From Psychrobacter urativorans (GTDB lineage Bacteria; Pseudomonadota; Gammaproteobacteria; Pseudomonadales; Moraxellaceae), in contig NZ_CAJHBT010000001.1 in NCBI RefSeq assembly GCF_904846675.1, forward strand, positions 124,001 to 188,000: 64,000 nucleotides of DNA, read 5' to 3'. Shown here one piece after another: positions 1-9,702 of this stretch (positions within the stretch are counted from its first letter, which is position 1; each line of letters begins with the position of its first letter). Made by a program: the position numbers and the translations under genes. The notes beneath the pieces were generated by a model, which saw only the letters and a list, made by a program, of their open reading frames with translations, was not told where the DNA came from and did not search any database.

Positions 1-29
1 ATGAATACGCAATAGGGAGAATAAGAAAC

Positions 30-404
30 CTAACTATCAAGGATTTTCTTTTGATAGACAGCACTAATTTCTTCTACTTCGACGCATATTTGTAGTGCCG
101 CTCGTCCTGACTGCGCAGCGCCAAGCTTGTCCTCTATGGTAGTGACCAATAGCTCAGCCAATTGATTGCGCACGCTACTATCACGGCCCGCCATTAATTT
201 TAGATGGACATAAATAAAACCATGCTCTTGCTCATCATCTTCGACTCCGACTAAAAATGTCGTTACCGGCAGCATACGCGCTTTAATATCAGTCGGTTTG
301 CCAAAATGACCACTAGCCCAAAGCGCTGTATTAAGCACTTTTAGTAAAGATTCAGCGTGAGGAATACTGACATTAGGCGTGGCTTGGATGGTTAAATGTG
401 GCAT
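30..404 (-). CDS. 5-carboxymethyl-2-hydroxymuconate isomerase (CHMI) family protein
   Basis: A 124-residue protein matching the small CHMI/HpaF family in length and layout. It opens Met-Pro-His-Leu, so that after Met removal Pro is N-terminal, the position of the catalytic base in this tautomerase-related fold. An AGGA sequence lies 8 bases before the ATG and supports the start. In the homoprotocatechuate pathway CHMI isomerises 5-carboxymethyl-2-hydroxymuconate, but no other hpa gene is visible nearby, so the physiological substrate is unknown. Family assignment is fairly secure; the pathway is not. Confidence 0.75.
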   Translation of the reverse strand: MPHLTIQATPNVSIPHAESLLKVLNTALWASGHFGKPTDIKARMLPVTTFLVGVEDDEQEHGFIYVHLKLMAGRDSSVRNQLAELLVTTIEDKLGAAQSGRAALQICVEVEEISAVYQKKILDS

Positions 405-536
405 GGGTGACGTCCTTGTAGTATGTGTAATATATAGTTATGCATTCAAAGTCAAAACTTAAAGTGTTCGGGTAACCATAATCAATTCGATTTATGAGCT
501 CTTGGTTGTTATCTCCGGCCTATCACTTATTAGCTA

Positions 537-1019
537 TTATCTATTAACAGTGACAATCTCAGCAAAGCGCGCATTTAAGGTCTTAGCCAGTTGCTGCGGA
601 GACAGTTCAATCTCAAGCCCGCGACGACCAGCACTGACATAAATAGTGGGCTGGTCTTGCGCTGAGCTATCAATAACGGTTATTAAGCGCTTCTTTTGTC
701 CTAGTGGACTGACCCCGCCCAGTACATAACCCGTACTACGTTCGACTTCCTTTGGGACTGCCATTATTACCTTTTTACTGGCCAATGATTTGGCCATACT
801 TTTAAGATTTAATGTCGTAGCGACAGGCACAATGGCCACCGCTAGCGTGCCCGTTTCAGTTGCGACCACCAAAGTTTTGAAGACTTGCGTGGCGTCAACG
901 CCAAGCTTTTCAGCCGCTTCTAAACCATACGAGGCTGCGCTATTATCATGAGTATATTCGTGCAACTGATAATCGAGATTGAGTTGCTGAGCAAGGTTAA
1001 TGGCAGGCGTCATAAGCAT
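537..1019 (-). CDS. ybaK: YbaK/EbsC-type aminoacyl-tRNA deacylase
   Basis: A 160-residue protein of the YbaK/ProX superfamily, which hydrolyses mischarged Cys-tRNA(Pro) in the cytoplasm and so acts as trans-editing for prolyl-tRNA synthetase. Family features visible are the ATQVFKTLVV segment near residue 44, containing the conserved lysine, the SMAKSLASKKV segment near 75, and the GYVLGGVSPLGQKK segment near 97, the usual YbaK glycine-rich signature. The start may be codon 1 or the ATG two codons later; neither has a clear ribosome binding site. It is transcribed divergently from plsB and probably alone. Confidence 0.88.
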   Translation of the reverse strand: MLMTPAINLAQQLNLDYQLHEYTHDNSAASYGLEAAEKLGVDATQVFKTLVVATETGTLAVAIVPVATTLNLKSMAKSLASKKVIMAVPKEVERSTGYVLGGVSPLGQKKRLITVIDSSAQDQPTIYVSAGRRGLEIELSPQQLAKTLNARFAEIVTVNR

Positions 1020-1201
1020 TCACGTTGAGTAATTAATAATAAAAATGGTGTTCAGTTATCTTACGCAAAAATTTTGCTCATTTAAACAGGCGATAGGTTA
1101 ACCTGATATATATTAAATAGAGATACGCGTACCATATATCGCTTTGTCTGCTTTTATGGCATCATAAGCGTATTATATTTTACAAAGTTTGACTTTTGAT
1201 T

Positions 1202-3982
1202 ATGATACCAAAGTTCTTAAAAAAGCGAATTTTTAAAGCGCCAGTCGTCAATGATGCCACTGATACGACTCAGACCTCTGACCGCAATAAAGTGGCAACC
1301 ACCACTTATACCAAAGCACCGATTAGTCAGCTTTATCGCAAGATATCAGGGCAAGTGCTGGATGTGGCGGTCAAGCCCAAACTATTAGGCGAGCTACCAG
1401 AATTTGATGTTGACGATCAAATGCTGACCTGTTATGTGCTACAAGATTATTCACGCTCCAATAGTATTTTGATTGATCTACAAACCCAAGAGTATAAATT
1501 GCCACCTGCTCTAGTTGGGGTAAAAGATAGCATCCATCATATCGATGAGAACGCGTCAATTATATTTTTGCATCATCCAAAGGCCAAAGACCACCAGCTG
1601 TCACCGCGTCTATCACGTCTGGTTGCCGCCTCCCTGCAATATCCAGATCTGCAAATAAGACTCGTGCCAGTATCTATCCTCTGGGGCCGTGCGCCTGAAA
1701 AAGAGGATTCTTTATTTAAATTATTGATGACCGATAACTGGGAAGACCCCAGTATCACTAAGCAGTTATTTAATATTGGGGTGATGGGCCGTGACACCTT
1801 TGTACAGTTCCATCCCGCGCAAAATTTGCGCACCATTATTCATGATAGCCTACACGATGGCTTAGAGGAACCGGAAGAGACAGAACAGTCATTAGATTTT
1901 GCTAATAGCGCTATGACATCTGACTCCGAAGACAGTGTTGATGCTGATAATGCTGTTACTGATAATAAAGACAACCGCCATGTCTTAGTTCCAGTCGCCG
2001 ATGCCAATCGTGAGCTGGTACGGTCGTTGCAACAACAGCTAAATGTTTACCTTGATAAACAGCGTGCCAGCATGCTCGGACCTGATTTGTCAGACAGACG
2101 TAACTTAGTAGATAAGCTCGTTTACTCGCCAGCCATCAAGCATGCAGTAGAGAGCGAAGCCACTGCGACTGGCATTACCGAGCGTGAGGCACGAAGTGTC
2201 GCTAAGGGCTATGCTAATGAGATGGTCAATGACTACTCCTACCCTATTATTCGTATCTTTGATCGGTTTTTAACTTGGTTATGGACGCAGCTCTATGATG
2301 GTGTCGAAGTCCATCACTTTGAGCGCGTACGCGAGCTGGCGATGGACTATGAAATTATTTATGTCCCTTGTCATCGTAGCCATGTCGATTATCTCCTACT
2401 GTCCTACGTTATTTATAAGCGCGGCTTAAGTATTCCTTATGTTGCCGCTGGTGATAACTTGGATGTGCCAGTATTGGGCCCATTTTTACGCGGTGCAGTC
2501 GCTTTCTTTATCCGTCGTAGCTTTCGCGGTAACGCCCTTTATACGGCCGTATTGCGTGAGTATATGCACTCCCTTATCACCCGAAAGACGCCGATTGAAT
2601 ACTTTATTGAAGGGGGCCGTTCACGCTCAGGGCGTTTGCTACCACCAAAGATGGGGATGATAGCGATGACTGTGCACAGCCAGTTGCGCCAAACCAATAA
2701 GCCTGTAGTATTTATTCCAACTTATATTGGTTATGAGCGCATCATGGAGGGTGGCACTTATGTTGGTGAGCTCAAAGGAAAGCCCAAGGAGTCAGAATCG
2801 TTATTAGGGCTGCTTAAAGTTAGCCGGAAGATTGAGCGCATCTTTGGTAATGTGCATTTGAGTTTTGGTACGCCGCTACATCTTAGCGACTTTATGCAAA
2901 AATTTGATGTGCCTGCCGATAGCCTACCTGCGGATCGCACCGATACGCCACTTGATGACAAAGCCAGCGCTATGGTGGATAATATCGGCATAAAAATTAT
3001 GCAGAATATTAATAAAGCGGCAGTGGTCAATCCCGTATCGCTATTATCATTAGTGCTACTGTCAGCGCCAAAAGCGGCCCTTGATGAGGACATTTGCCGC
3101 GAGCAAATCGCCCTTTACCAAAGTATTGCGCGCCAGATGCCTTATTCTGAGGACACGGTCATCACCGATATGAGTCCGCAGCATATTATCGATTATGGTA
3201 TCAAGCTTAAACTTATCGAACGTATACCGCATATTTTGGGCGACATTATCCAAGTTGCCGAAAAACAAGCCGCGCTGCTCAGCTATTTCCGTAATAATAT
3301 CTTGCATGTATTTATTCTACTGTCCTTCTTAGCAGCATTAGTGGCGCGCAACGGTCGCATCAAACGCAGTCGCCTCGATGGTATCGTATCGCAGCTGTAT
3401 CCGTTCTTACAAAGTGAGCTATTTTTACATTATCCAGCGCATGGCTTGACAGAAACCCTCAATCTCAAGATTGAAAACATGCTGTCTCATGGTCTTATTG
3501 TGGAATTAGACGATGATGTACTCAGCGTACCGGACGCCAATAGCAGTCATTATCAGCAGTTAGAAGTATTGGCGACGCCCGTTGGCCAAAGCCTCGAGCG
3601 TTACTTTATGACCTTAGCTTTACTTGCTCAACAAGGCTCAGGTAACTTAACGGCAGATGAAGTCGTCGACTTATGCCATTTGCTCGGACAGCGTCTGTCT
3701 GTATTGTACGCCGATGATATCCCAGATTTCTTCGACCGATCTTTATTCCTCAGTTTCGTGAATGCGCTTTTACGCCTCGATTATCTGCAAAAAAATGAGG
3801 AGACTGGCGTATTGACCTTTGATAAGCGGATTGATGATATCGCTCATCATGCCAAATATGTGCTCAGTCCTGATATGATGCAAATTTTGCAACAAGTATC
3901 AAGTCTAGATGAGGAAGCAATCATTCATGCTATCACCGAGATTAGCGATAAAAAGCAGCGTAAATTTGGCCGTAAGCGTTAG
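1202..3982 (+). CDS. plsB: Glycerol-3-phosphate 1-O-acyltransferase PlsB
   Basis: Inner-membrane acyltransferase making 1-acyl-glycerol-3-phosphate, the first step of phospholipid synthesis. Counting from a TTG two codons upstream (926 residues if ATG 1202 is used), the HX4D catalytic motif HRSHVD lies near residues 393-398. It is followed by FFIRRSF and FIEGGRSRSGR, which are acyltransferase blocks II and III. The protein is over 100 residues longer than the E. coli enzyme, partly from an acidic Glu/Asp/Ser stretch near residues 221-262. Neither TTG 1196 nor ATG 1202 has a good Shine-Dalgarno; ATG is preferred by codon type. It appears monocistronic, ending at a strong bidirectional terminator. 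Confidence 0.95.
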   Translation: MIPKFLKKRIFKAPVVNDATDTTQTSDRNKVATTTYTKAPISQLYRKISGQVLDVAVKPKLLGELPEFDVDDQMLTCYVLQDYSRSNSILIDLQTQEYKLPPALVGVKDSIHHIDENASIIFLHHPKAKDHQLSPRLSRLVAASLQYPDLQIRLVPVSILWGRAPEKEDSLFKLLMTDNWEDPSITKQLFNIGVMGRDTFVQFHPAQNLRTIIHDSLHDGLEEPEETEQSLDFANSAMTSDSEDSVDADNAVTDNKDNRHVLVPVADANRELVRSLQQQLNVYLDKQRASMLGPDLSDRRNLVDKLVYSPAIKHAVESEATATGITEREARSVAKGYANEMVNDYSYPIIRIFDRFLTWLWTQLYDGVEVHHFERVRELAMDYEIIYVPCHRSHVDYLLLSYVIYKRGLSIPYVAAGDNLDVPVLGPFLRGAVAFFIRRSFRGNALYTAVLREYMHSLITRKTPIEYFIEGGRSRSGRLLPPKMGMIAMTVHSQLRQTNKPVVFIPTYIGYERIMEGGTYVGELKGKPKESESLLGLLKVSRKIERIFGNVHLSFGTPLHLSDFMQKFDVPADSLPADRTDTPLDDKASAMVDNIGIKIMQNINKAAVVNPVSLLSLVLLSAPKAALDEDICREQIALYQSIARQMPYSEDTVITDMSPQHIIDYGIKLKLIERIPHILGDIIQVAEKQAALLSYFRNNILHVFILLSFLAALVARNGRIKRSRLDGIVSQLYPFLQSELFLHYPAHGLTETLNLKIENMLSHGLIVELDDDVLSVPDANSSHYQQLEVLATPVGQSLERYFMTLALLAQQGSGNLTADEVVDLCHLLGQRLSVLYADDIPDFFDRSLFLSFVNALLRLDYLQKNEETGVLTFDKRIDDIAHHAKYVLSPDMMQILQQVSSLDEEAIIHAITEISDKKQRKFGRKR

Positions 3983-4026
3983 TTAGAAATAACTTAAAGT
4001 TGGCCAAATAAAAATAGCTGCACAAT

Positions 4027-4062
4027 AAAAAAAGACCTCTAATGAATTAGAGGTCTTTTTTT
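4027..4062. terminator. Bidirectional intrinsic terminator between plsB and ettA
   Basis: A perfect 17-bp stem (AAAGACCTCTAAT and its complement) with a 2-base apex and poly-A/poly-T flanks on both sides. It lies between two convergent genes and should terminate both. Confidence 0.92.
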
Positions 4063-4100
4063 GCATTAAAACAAACCATAGTTTGTTTTTAGTTAATAAT

Positions 4101-5762
4101 TTAACTACTAATTTTCTTATACTTCATGCGTTTAGGACCCGCATTATCACCCAGAGTCTTTTTGCGATAAGTCTCAAACTCAGAGTAGTTACCATCAAAC
4201 CAGATTGGGCCTTCTTCTTCAAATGCTAAGATATGAGTGGCAATACGGTCAAGGAACCAGCGATCATGCGACACCACCATTACCGTGCCAGGGAAGACTT
4301 GAATCGCATCTTCTAGGGCACGTAAGGTCTCAATGTCCAAATCGTTCGATGGCTCATCAAGGAGTAGTACGTTCGCGCCCTGCTTAAGCGTCTTCGCTAA
4401 CTGTAGACGGTTACGCTCACCACCAGACAGTTGACCGACACGTTTTTGTTGGTCTGAGCCTTTAAAGTTAAAGCGACCGATATAAGCACGGCTTGGGGTG
4501 GTATATTCACCAACGGTAATGATATCAAGGCCGTCGGAAACTTCTTCCCAAACGGTTTTGTCATCATCTAAGTTATCGCGAACCTGACCGACATAAGCCA
4601 CACTGACGCTTTCGCCCAAATCGACTGAACCGGTATCTGGGGTATCACGCTCGGTAATCATGTTAAATAGCGTGGTTTTACCCGCACCATTTGGACCGAT
4701 AATACCGACGATAGCACCCGCTGGCACGTTAAAGCTGAGATCTTCATACAGTAAACGGTCGCCAAATGATTTGGAGATACCATTCACTTCGATGACTTTA
4801 TTACCGAGACGAGGGCCGGGTGGAATATAAATCTCAGCAGTCTCGTTACGCTTTTGGAACTCTTGTGAGTTGAGCTCTTCAAAGCGCTGAACGCGAGATT
4901 TAGATTTGACTTGTTGGCCTTTTTTATTTTTACGAATCCACTCTAGCTCTTTTTTCAGCGCTTTAGCAAACGATTCTTCTTGCTTATTCTGCTGCTCTAA
5001 ACGAGTATTCTTTTGTTCGAGCCACTCAGTATAGTTGCCTTCATAAGGATAGCCATGACCACGGTCAAGCTCCAAAATCCACTGGGCGACATTGTCTAAG
5101 AAATAACGGTCATGGGTAATGGCAACGATAGTACCGCTATAGTTTTGCAAGAACTGCTCAAGCCACGCAACGGACTCAGCGTCCAAATGGTTGGTTGGCT
5201 CGTCAAGTAATAGCATATCAGGGCGTGATAGTAACAAACGGCATAATGCCACACGGCGTTTTTCACCACCGGATAATTTGCTTACATCCGCATCCCATGG
5301 TGGCAGGCGCAAGGCATCAGCCGCTTTTTCTAACTGCGAGCTTAAGTTGTGCGCATCCCAAGTTTGTATGATGTTTTCCATCTTGCCTTGTTCTTCAGCG
5401 AGCTTATCAAAGTCCGCATCAGGGTCCGCATATTCGCCGTAGATTTCGTCCAGACGCGAAAGTGCATCTAAGGCTTCGCGCATGCCATCTTCGACGTTAC
5501 CACGTACGTCTTTGCTGTCATCTAACTGCGGCTCTTGCGGTAGATAACCGATTTTAGTACCGGTTTGCGCGCGTGCCTCCCCATTAAATTCAGTGTCCAC
5601 GCCGGCCATGATGCGTAGTAAGGTTGATTTACCCGAACCATTGATACCCAATACGCCGATTTTGGCACCTGGGTAAAAGGATATATTGATATTTTTTAAA
5701 ATCTCGCGCTTAGGCGGAACAAGTTTTGACACGTTGTTCATCGTGTAGATATATTGAGCCAT
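4101..5762 (-). CDS. ettA: Energy-dependent translational throttle protein EttA (ABC-F)
   Basis: A cytoplasmic ABC-F ATPase of 553 residues that binds the ribosomal E site and gates entry into elongation according to ATP/ADP level. Two ATP-binding domains are visible: Walker A GINGSGKST and signature LSGGEKRR in the first, GPNGAGKTT and LSGGERNR in the second. Each is followed by a Walker B LLLDEP. The linker between them carries the charged tRNA-interaction arm. There is no membrane domain. The ATG at 5762 is preferred over a GTG at 5768 because a GGAG lies five bases before it. Length and the EttA-type N-terminus (AQYIYTMNNVSK) favour EttA over Uup, YbiT or YheS. Confidence 0.95.
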   Translation of the reverse strand: MAQYIYTMNNVSKLVPPKREILKNINISFYPGAKIGVLGINGSGKSTLLRIMAGVDTEFNGEARAQTGTKIGYLPQEPQLDDSKDVRGNVEDGMREALDALSRLDEIYGEYADPDADFDKLAEEQGKMENIIQTWDAHNLSSQLEKAADALRLPPWDADVSKLSGGEKRRVALCRLLLSRPDMLLLDEPTNHLDAESVAWLEQFLQNYSGTIVAITHDRYFLDNVAQWILELDRGHGYPYEGNYTEWLEQKNTRLEQQNKQEESFAKALKKELEWIRKNKKGQQVKSKSRVQRFEELNSQEFQKRNETAEIYIPPGPRLGNKVIEVNGISKSFGDRLLYEDLSFNVPAGAIVGIIGPNGAGKTTLFNMITERDTPDTGSVDLGESVSVAYVGQVRDNLDDDKTVWEEVSDGLDIITVGEYTTPSRAYIGRFNFKGSDQQKRVGQLSGGERNRLQLAKTLKQGANVLLLDEPSNDLDIETLRALEDAIQVFPGTVMVVSHDRWFLDRIATHILAFEEEGPIWFDGNYSEFETYRKKTLGDNAGPKRMKYKKISS

Positions 5763-6197
5763 TAACACTCCGATAGACTACATAGAAGAGGTCAGCAAAT
5801 GTTACTCAGCGCTAATGCTAAGAGAGCTGCGCCTCAAAATCAGGGGTACAAATTGTCTGCCATTATCGCATTGTAGCGCATGCCCTGCAAGCTGACAGGC
5901 TTTTTCCCACTTTGTTTAACGCCTTTTGCATAAAAGCGCTAAACAAAGCCACTATTTAATATCGCGATACCCACATCTCAATATAACTATATGCTCAGCT
6001 GATAAACTTAGGTGAGTTGGCCGCCACAAAAAATTGCAGCAAACCTTTCGCAAAGTTAAGTAATAGTCGTTAAGATATAATTAAGAGCAGTGTGGTTCAA
6101 AGCCCTATTTAGATAAAAGTAGTTTAAATAAAGGCTATCATAAAAGGCAATTATTAAGCATTAAGACTAACATTAAAGAAATCAGATATGAGGTATT
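5763..6197. other. Divergent intergenic region with one hairpin
   Basis: About 430 bases between ettA and the reductase gene, AT-rich, with no credible ORF. It must hold both promoters. One inverted repeat is evident at 5910-5948 (CTTTGTTTA with TAAACAAAG), with partial inner pairing and no U-run. Confidence 0.5.
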
Positions 6198-6203
6198 GTG
6201 CCT

Positions 6204-7397
6204 ATGGCCAGTGGCTATCGCCCTGAAATTATCCAACGCGCGTTTGTTGACTTTATCGGCTCGCGCTTGCATCCGTTTTGGTCATTGACCACCCCGAAGC
6301 TGCGTCTGCTTGCAAGGGTTGCACTCAGTGAAGACTTAATAACGCTACAGTTTGAGACCAATCGCGCCTTTAAACAGCAAGTATTTAGCTTAAACGGTGG
6401 TTGGGAAGGCGGTCAGCATATTAATCTAAGCGTTCCTATCAATGGCATTTATCATCAACGCAGTTACTCGTTAGTAGGGTTACCGCAGCAACCGCTGTGG
6501 TGGAACGATGCTGATAATGACAACCATACTAGCAAACAGCAACGCCATACCATTACGATTGCCATTAAGCCGCAGGGGTTAGTTTCTGATTACTTAACCA
6601 AACTTGCCCCGATTGGGACTATATTCGATAGTGGTGTCCCGAGTGGCGACTTTACCTTAGCACAAAAGTTAAATGAAACAACACGACTTCATCGACGGCC
6701 TGATAAACAGCCGGTACTATTATTTATAGCCGGTGGAAGTGGCATCACTCCAATGCTAGGGCTAATAAAACAGGCGCTACAGGCTGAGCGGGAAGTCACT
6801 TTATTACATTATAATCGGACACCCCTTCTAACAACTTATTGGCAAAAGTTAGCTATGAATTACCCGGCTTTTGCTTATCATCTCATCAACACCGATGATC
6901 CCAGTACTTACTTAGCAGACACACGGCATTTAAGTGCGCAAAGTTTATTGGCATTAGACTTACCCTTAGCCGATACCCAGATATTTGCTTGCGGTTCACA
7001 AACGTTTTTAGCACAGCTACATCGTGTTACCGCTGAGATAGTTCTGACAAATGATCATTCTTTACGTGATAATATCATTGTAGAGCGCTTTAGCACGGCT
7101 TTGCCTGAGATGAATAGAGATGGCAAAGATGAAATAGAAGACACTGAATCACAAACTGTTTATTTACGGTCGCGCCAACGGCAATTTATTACTAGCACTA
7201 CTTTACTGTTAGGCGCTGAGCAAGCAGATATGCGCCTATCTTATGGTTGCCGTCAAGGTATCTGTCAATTGTGCCGCTGCAATAAAATTAGCGGCGTGGT
7301 CAAAAACATCCAAACCGGCAAAATAAGCGGCAATGGTACAGAGTCTATTCAGACTTGTATCAACGTGCCGATGACTGATGTGGTGCTCGATATTTAG
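6204..7397 (+). CDS. Ferredoxin reductase-type oxidoreductase with C-terminal 2Fe-2S domain
   Basis: A flavin- and NAD(P)H-dependent electron-transfer protein of about 397 residues. Visible in order are an FAD-binding barrel with the RSYS motif (near residue 95), an NAD(P)-binding domain starting FIAGGSGITPM (near 177), and a C-terminal plant-type ferredoxin domain with Cys-x4-Cys-x2-Cys (CRQGICQLC) and a later Cys in QTC. This order matches reductases that feed membrane-bound fatty-acid desaturases in Acinetobacter, Pseudomonas and Psychrobacter. A desaturase gene follows on the same strand, so it is inferred to be its electron donor. ATG 6204 is preferred over GTG 6198 because GAGGT lies nine bases upstream of it. 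The exact substrate partner is not proven. Confidence 0.85.
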   Translation: MASGYRPEIIQRAFVDFIGSRLHPFWSLTTPKLRLLARVALSEDLITLQFETNRAFKQQVFSLNGGWEGGQHINLSVPINGIYHQRSYSLVGLPQQPLWWNDADNDNHTSKQQRHTITIAIKPQGLVSDYLTKLAPIGTIFDSGVPSGDFTLAQKLNETTRLHRRPDKQPVLLFIAGGSGITPMLGLIKQALQAEREVTLLHYNRTPLLTTYWQKLAMNYPAFAYHLINTDDPSTYLADTRHLSAQSLLALDLPLADTQIFACGSQTFLAQLHRVTAEIVLTNDHSLRDNIIVERFSTALPEMNRDGKDEIEDTESQTVYLRSRQRQFITSTTLLLGAEQADMRLSYGCRQGICQLCRCNKISGVVKNIQTGKISGNGTESIQTCINVPMTDVVLDI

Positions 7398-7593
7398 CAG
7401 CACATTTGCAATCAGCAATCACAGCCTTATCTATTCTGTATTTATTAGCTATTATGTACGTAAGTTAGCTAAACTGACCCAAAAACAGCGCTCAGTACCA
7501 TACGTAAATAGACTAACCCTACCCTATATTGTATGCTAAAACTATTCGACTTATTAAACCGACCCTGTATTTTCAACACTATATTTCCAGAGA

Positions 7594-7617
7594 CATGTTT
7601 TCTAAATCAGAAACATG
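7594..7617. promoter_or_regulatory. Palindrome upstream of the desaturase gene, possible operator
   Basis: CATGTTTTCT, five bases, then AGAAACATG: an interrupted palindrome about 38 bases before the desaturase start and outside both coding regions. Its position suits a repressor site or a hairpin in the leader. No regulator is identified. Confidence 0.35.
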
Positions 7618-7654
7618 ACCTGTAAATCTATAGAGGCTCAGTTAAGGATTACTT

Positions 7655-9112
7655 ATGCGCATGTTACCGCCAATATCCAACGGCCACTCTGCTGTACCCA
7701 TATTAACTGCATTAACCGATGCGCAGTTGGCGGCAGCTGATCGCTTAGTATTGACAGCGCCGATTGCTGCTCATACAGCGTCTAGTGACTACCAGAATAG
7801 CAGCAATCAAACCGGTAACCAAACTCAACCTATTCGCTATCCTACCTTGACCGGTGCGCCATTAGCGAAATCCCAGACCGAAGCGCTAGCGGATGAGCTA
7901 GGTGCCTTATATAAAAGTGTGATGGACTCGTTAGGGGCTGATGATGCGCGCTATATTGAGCGCGTTTATAATACCGTGGTCTATAGTGAGCTTGTCGCCC
8001 GGGGTCTGCTAGCAGTAGCGGGACGCCTGTCATCAAAACGCAGCCAATTGAGCGTTTGGCTACTAGGTACTGCCATATTGAGCTTTAGCAAAATATTAAA
8101 CAATATGGAGCTTGGCCATAACGTCATGCACGGGCAATATGATTGGATGCAACATCCGCATCTAAATAGCCAAAAGTTTGACTGGGATATCGTTTGTCCT
8201 GCACCTTTATGGCAGCATTCACACAACTACTTGCATCATACCTTTACCAATATCGTTGGCCGTGACCATGATGTTGGCTATCATTTAATTCGAGTTACCG
8301 ATGAGCAAGCGTGGATACCAGGCGATCGCTATAATCCACTCAAAACTATTATTCTGGCACTCGGCTTTGAGTGGGCCGTGGCATTTCATGATATCCAAAT
8401 CTGTGTCGATGAATATGCGGATACCCCAGAATTGCATGAGACTCTGCAGCAAAAATCACGTGCTTTATTTGCCAAAATTGGTCGTCAAGTGGGCAAGGAT
8501 TATGTCGCCCTGCCTGCGATTGCCGGATTGGCATTGGGTCGCCGTAGTGCGATTACGACGCTAAGCGGTAATATCACGGCCAATATCGCTCGCAACTTAT
8601 GGACGTGGGCCGTTATATTTTGTGGTCACCTCACTGAGCAGGCGCACATTTATACCCATCTCGATGATAATGAGAGCAAAGGTGATTGGTACGTGCGTCA
8701 GATTCTGGGTTCTAGTAACATCCAAGGCAGTAAATTATTTCATATTTTAACGGGTAATCTATCGCATCAAATTGAACACCATATCTTTCCTGATATGCCC
8801 GCTCACCGCTATGCCAGCATTGCCCCGCAAGTTCAGGCCATATGCCAAAAATATAACATAGCCTATAATACCGGACATTTCGGTACTCAGTTTCGGCAAG
8901 TACTGACGCGTATTCAACATTTTAGCAAACCCAGTGCCGATGAATGGAATGCCTACCAGCAATCATTATTAACGTCTGACGCTGATGGCGTGATAGATGC
9001 TGAGAAGATTGCTAAAAAAGAACAACGTACAACAACAGCAGGGCATGGTCTTAGTAAATATATTCCAGAAGTGGTGCGTCACTCTTGGTTTTATGCGTGG
9101 AAAGTCAAATAA
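7655..9112 (+). CDS. Membrane fatty-acid desaturase
   Basis: A 485-residue di-iron membrane desaturase. The three histidine boxes are present: HNVMH near residue 155, HNYLHH near 189, and QIEHHIFP near 371, with an additional HLTEQAH in the fourth quarter. Hydrophobic segments lie between the boxes as usual. It probably introduces a double bond into acyl chains (delta-9-type activity is a guess) using electrons from the reductase encoded just upstream. The family is central to membrane fluidity in cold-adapted Moraxellaceae. AAGGA precedes ATG 7655 at good spacing. The 257-base gap to the reductase leaves room for its own promoter. Confidence 0.88.
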   Translation: MRMLPPISNGHSAVPILTALTDAQLAAADRLVLTAPIAAHTASSDYQNSSNQTGNQTQPIRYPTLTGAPLAKSQTEALADELGALYKSVMDSLGADDARYIERVYNTVVYSELVARGLLAVAGRLSSKRSQLSVWLLGTAILSFSKILNNMELGHNVMHGQYDWMQHPHLNSQKFDWDIVCPAPLWQHSHNYLHHTFTNIVGRDHDVGYHLIRVTDEQAWIPGDRYNPLKTIILALGFEWAVAFHDIQICVDEYADTPELHETLQQKSRALFAKIGRQVGKDYVALPAIAGLALGRRSAITTLSGNITANIARNLWTWAVIFCGHLTEQAHIYTHLDDNESKGDWYVRQILGSSNIQGSKLFHILTGNLSHQIEHHIFPDMPAHRYASIAPQVQAICQKYNIAYNTGHFGTQFRQVLTRIQHFSKPSADEWNAYQQSLLTSDADGVIDAEKIAKKEQRTTTAGHGLSKYIPEVVRHSWFYAWKVK

Positions 9113-9120
9113 AAATAGCA

Positions 9121-9594
9121 GTAACATTTCGCCTATCTACTCTTACCATCAGTCACTGGTAACCTCATCAGCATACGCTCATAATGGTGTAATATTATAT
9201 GCAGTTAATATTGTCATATAAACAAATGGACAAATATAATAGATAAATGGACAAAATTTATAATAAAAAAGGAGTTCTCTTATGAGTACAGCAAGTTCTC
9301 AAAAAAACCTAGACATTACCCATAATGAATCAGCCAAACGTTTTGAAACCACTATTGATGAGCAAACGGGCTATATCAGCTATCAAGAACGTGGCGATAC
9401 GCTAGTCTATGACCATACTATTGTTCCGCAGTCGTTAGGGGGTCGCGGTGTTGGTTCAGCATTGGTTAAGCATGCATTAGACTATGCACACGAACATAAC
9501 AAAAAAGTCGTGCCTCAGTGTTCGTTTGTGTCTTCATATATTAATAGGCACCCTGACTATCAAGATTTGATATAGTCGAACCTGAACGAATCCG
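9121..9594 (+). repeat. Tandem duplication, copy 1 (promoter, GNAT gene and 3' flank)
   Basis: Begins at GTAACATTT and continues through the first small GNAT gene to AATCCG after its stop. The same order of blocks recurs at 9703-10153, including the leader AATAAAAAAGGAGTTCT and the trailer GATATAGTC. The homology therefore reaches beyond the coding sequence on both sides. Confidence 0.75.
9282..9575 (+). CDS. Small GNAT-family N-acetyltransferase, copy 1
   Basis: A 97-residue protein of the compact COG2388/NATD1-like GNAT group, made up of little more than the acetyl-CoA-binding core. The core motif is GGRGVGSALVKHALDYA at residues 54-70. It is preceded by a strand pattern GYISYQERGDTLVYDHT and followed by VVPQCSFVSSYINRHPDY, a characteristic ending of this group. 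A strong AAAGGAG precedes the ATG. About 78% of residues match the next gene. The acceptor substrate is unknown for the family. Confidence 0.85.
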   Translation: MSTASSQKNLDITHNESAKRFETTIDEQTGYISYQERGDTLVYDHTIVPQSLGGRGVGSALVKHALDYAHEHNKKVVPQCSFVSSYINRHPDYQDLI

Positions 9595-9702
9595 TCTGTT
9601 GATTGCAGTTGGAGCCAGTGTCTTCTTAATATAGTGCGCTAAATATCAGTTTATGCTTGACAATATTTGGCTTACCATACAAACATTATTCATTGAACAA
9701 AA

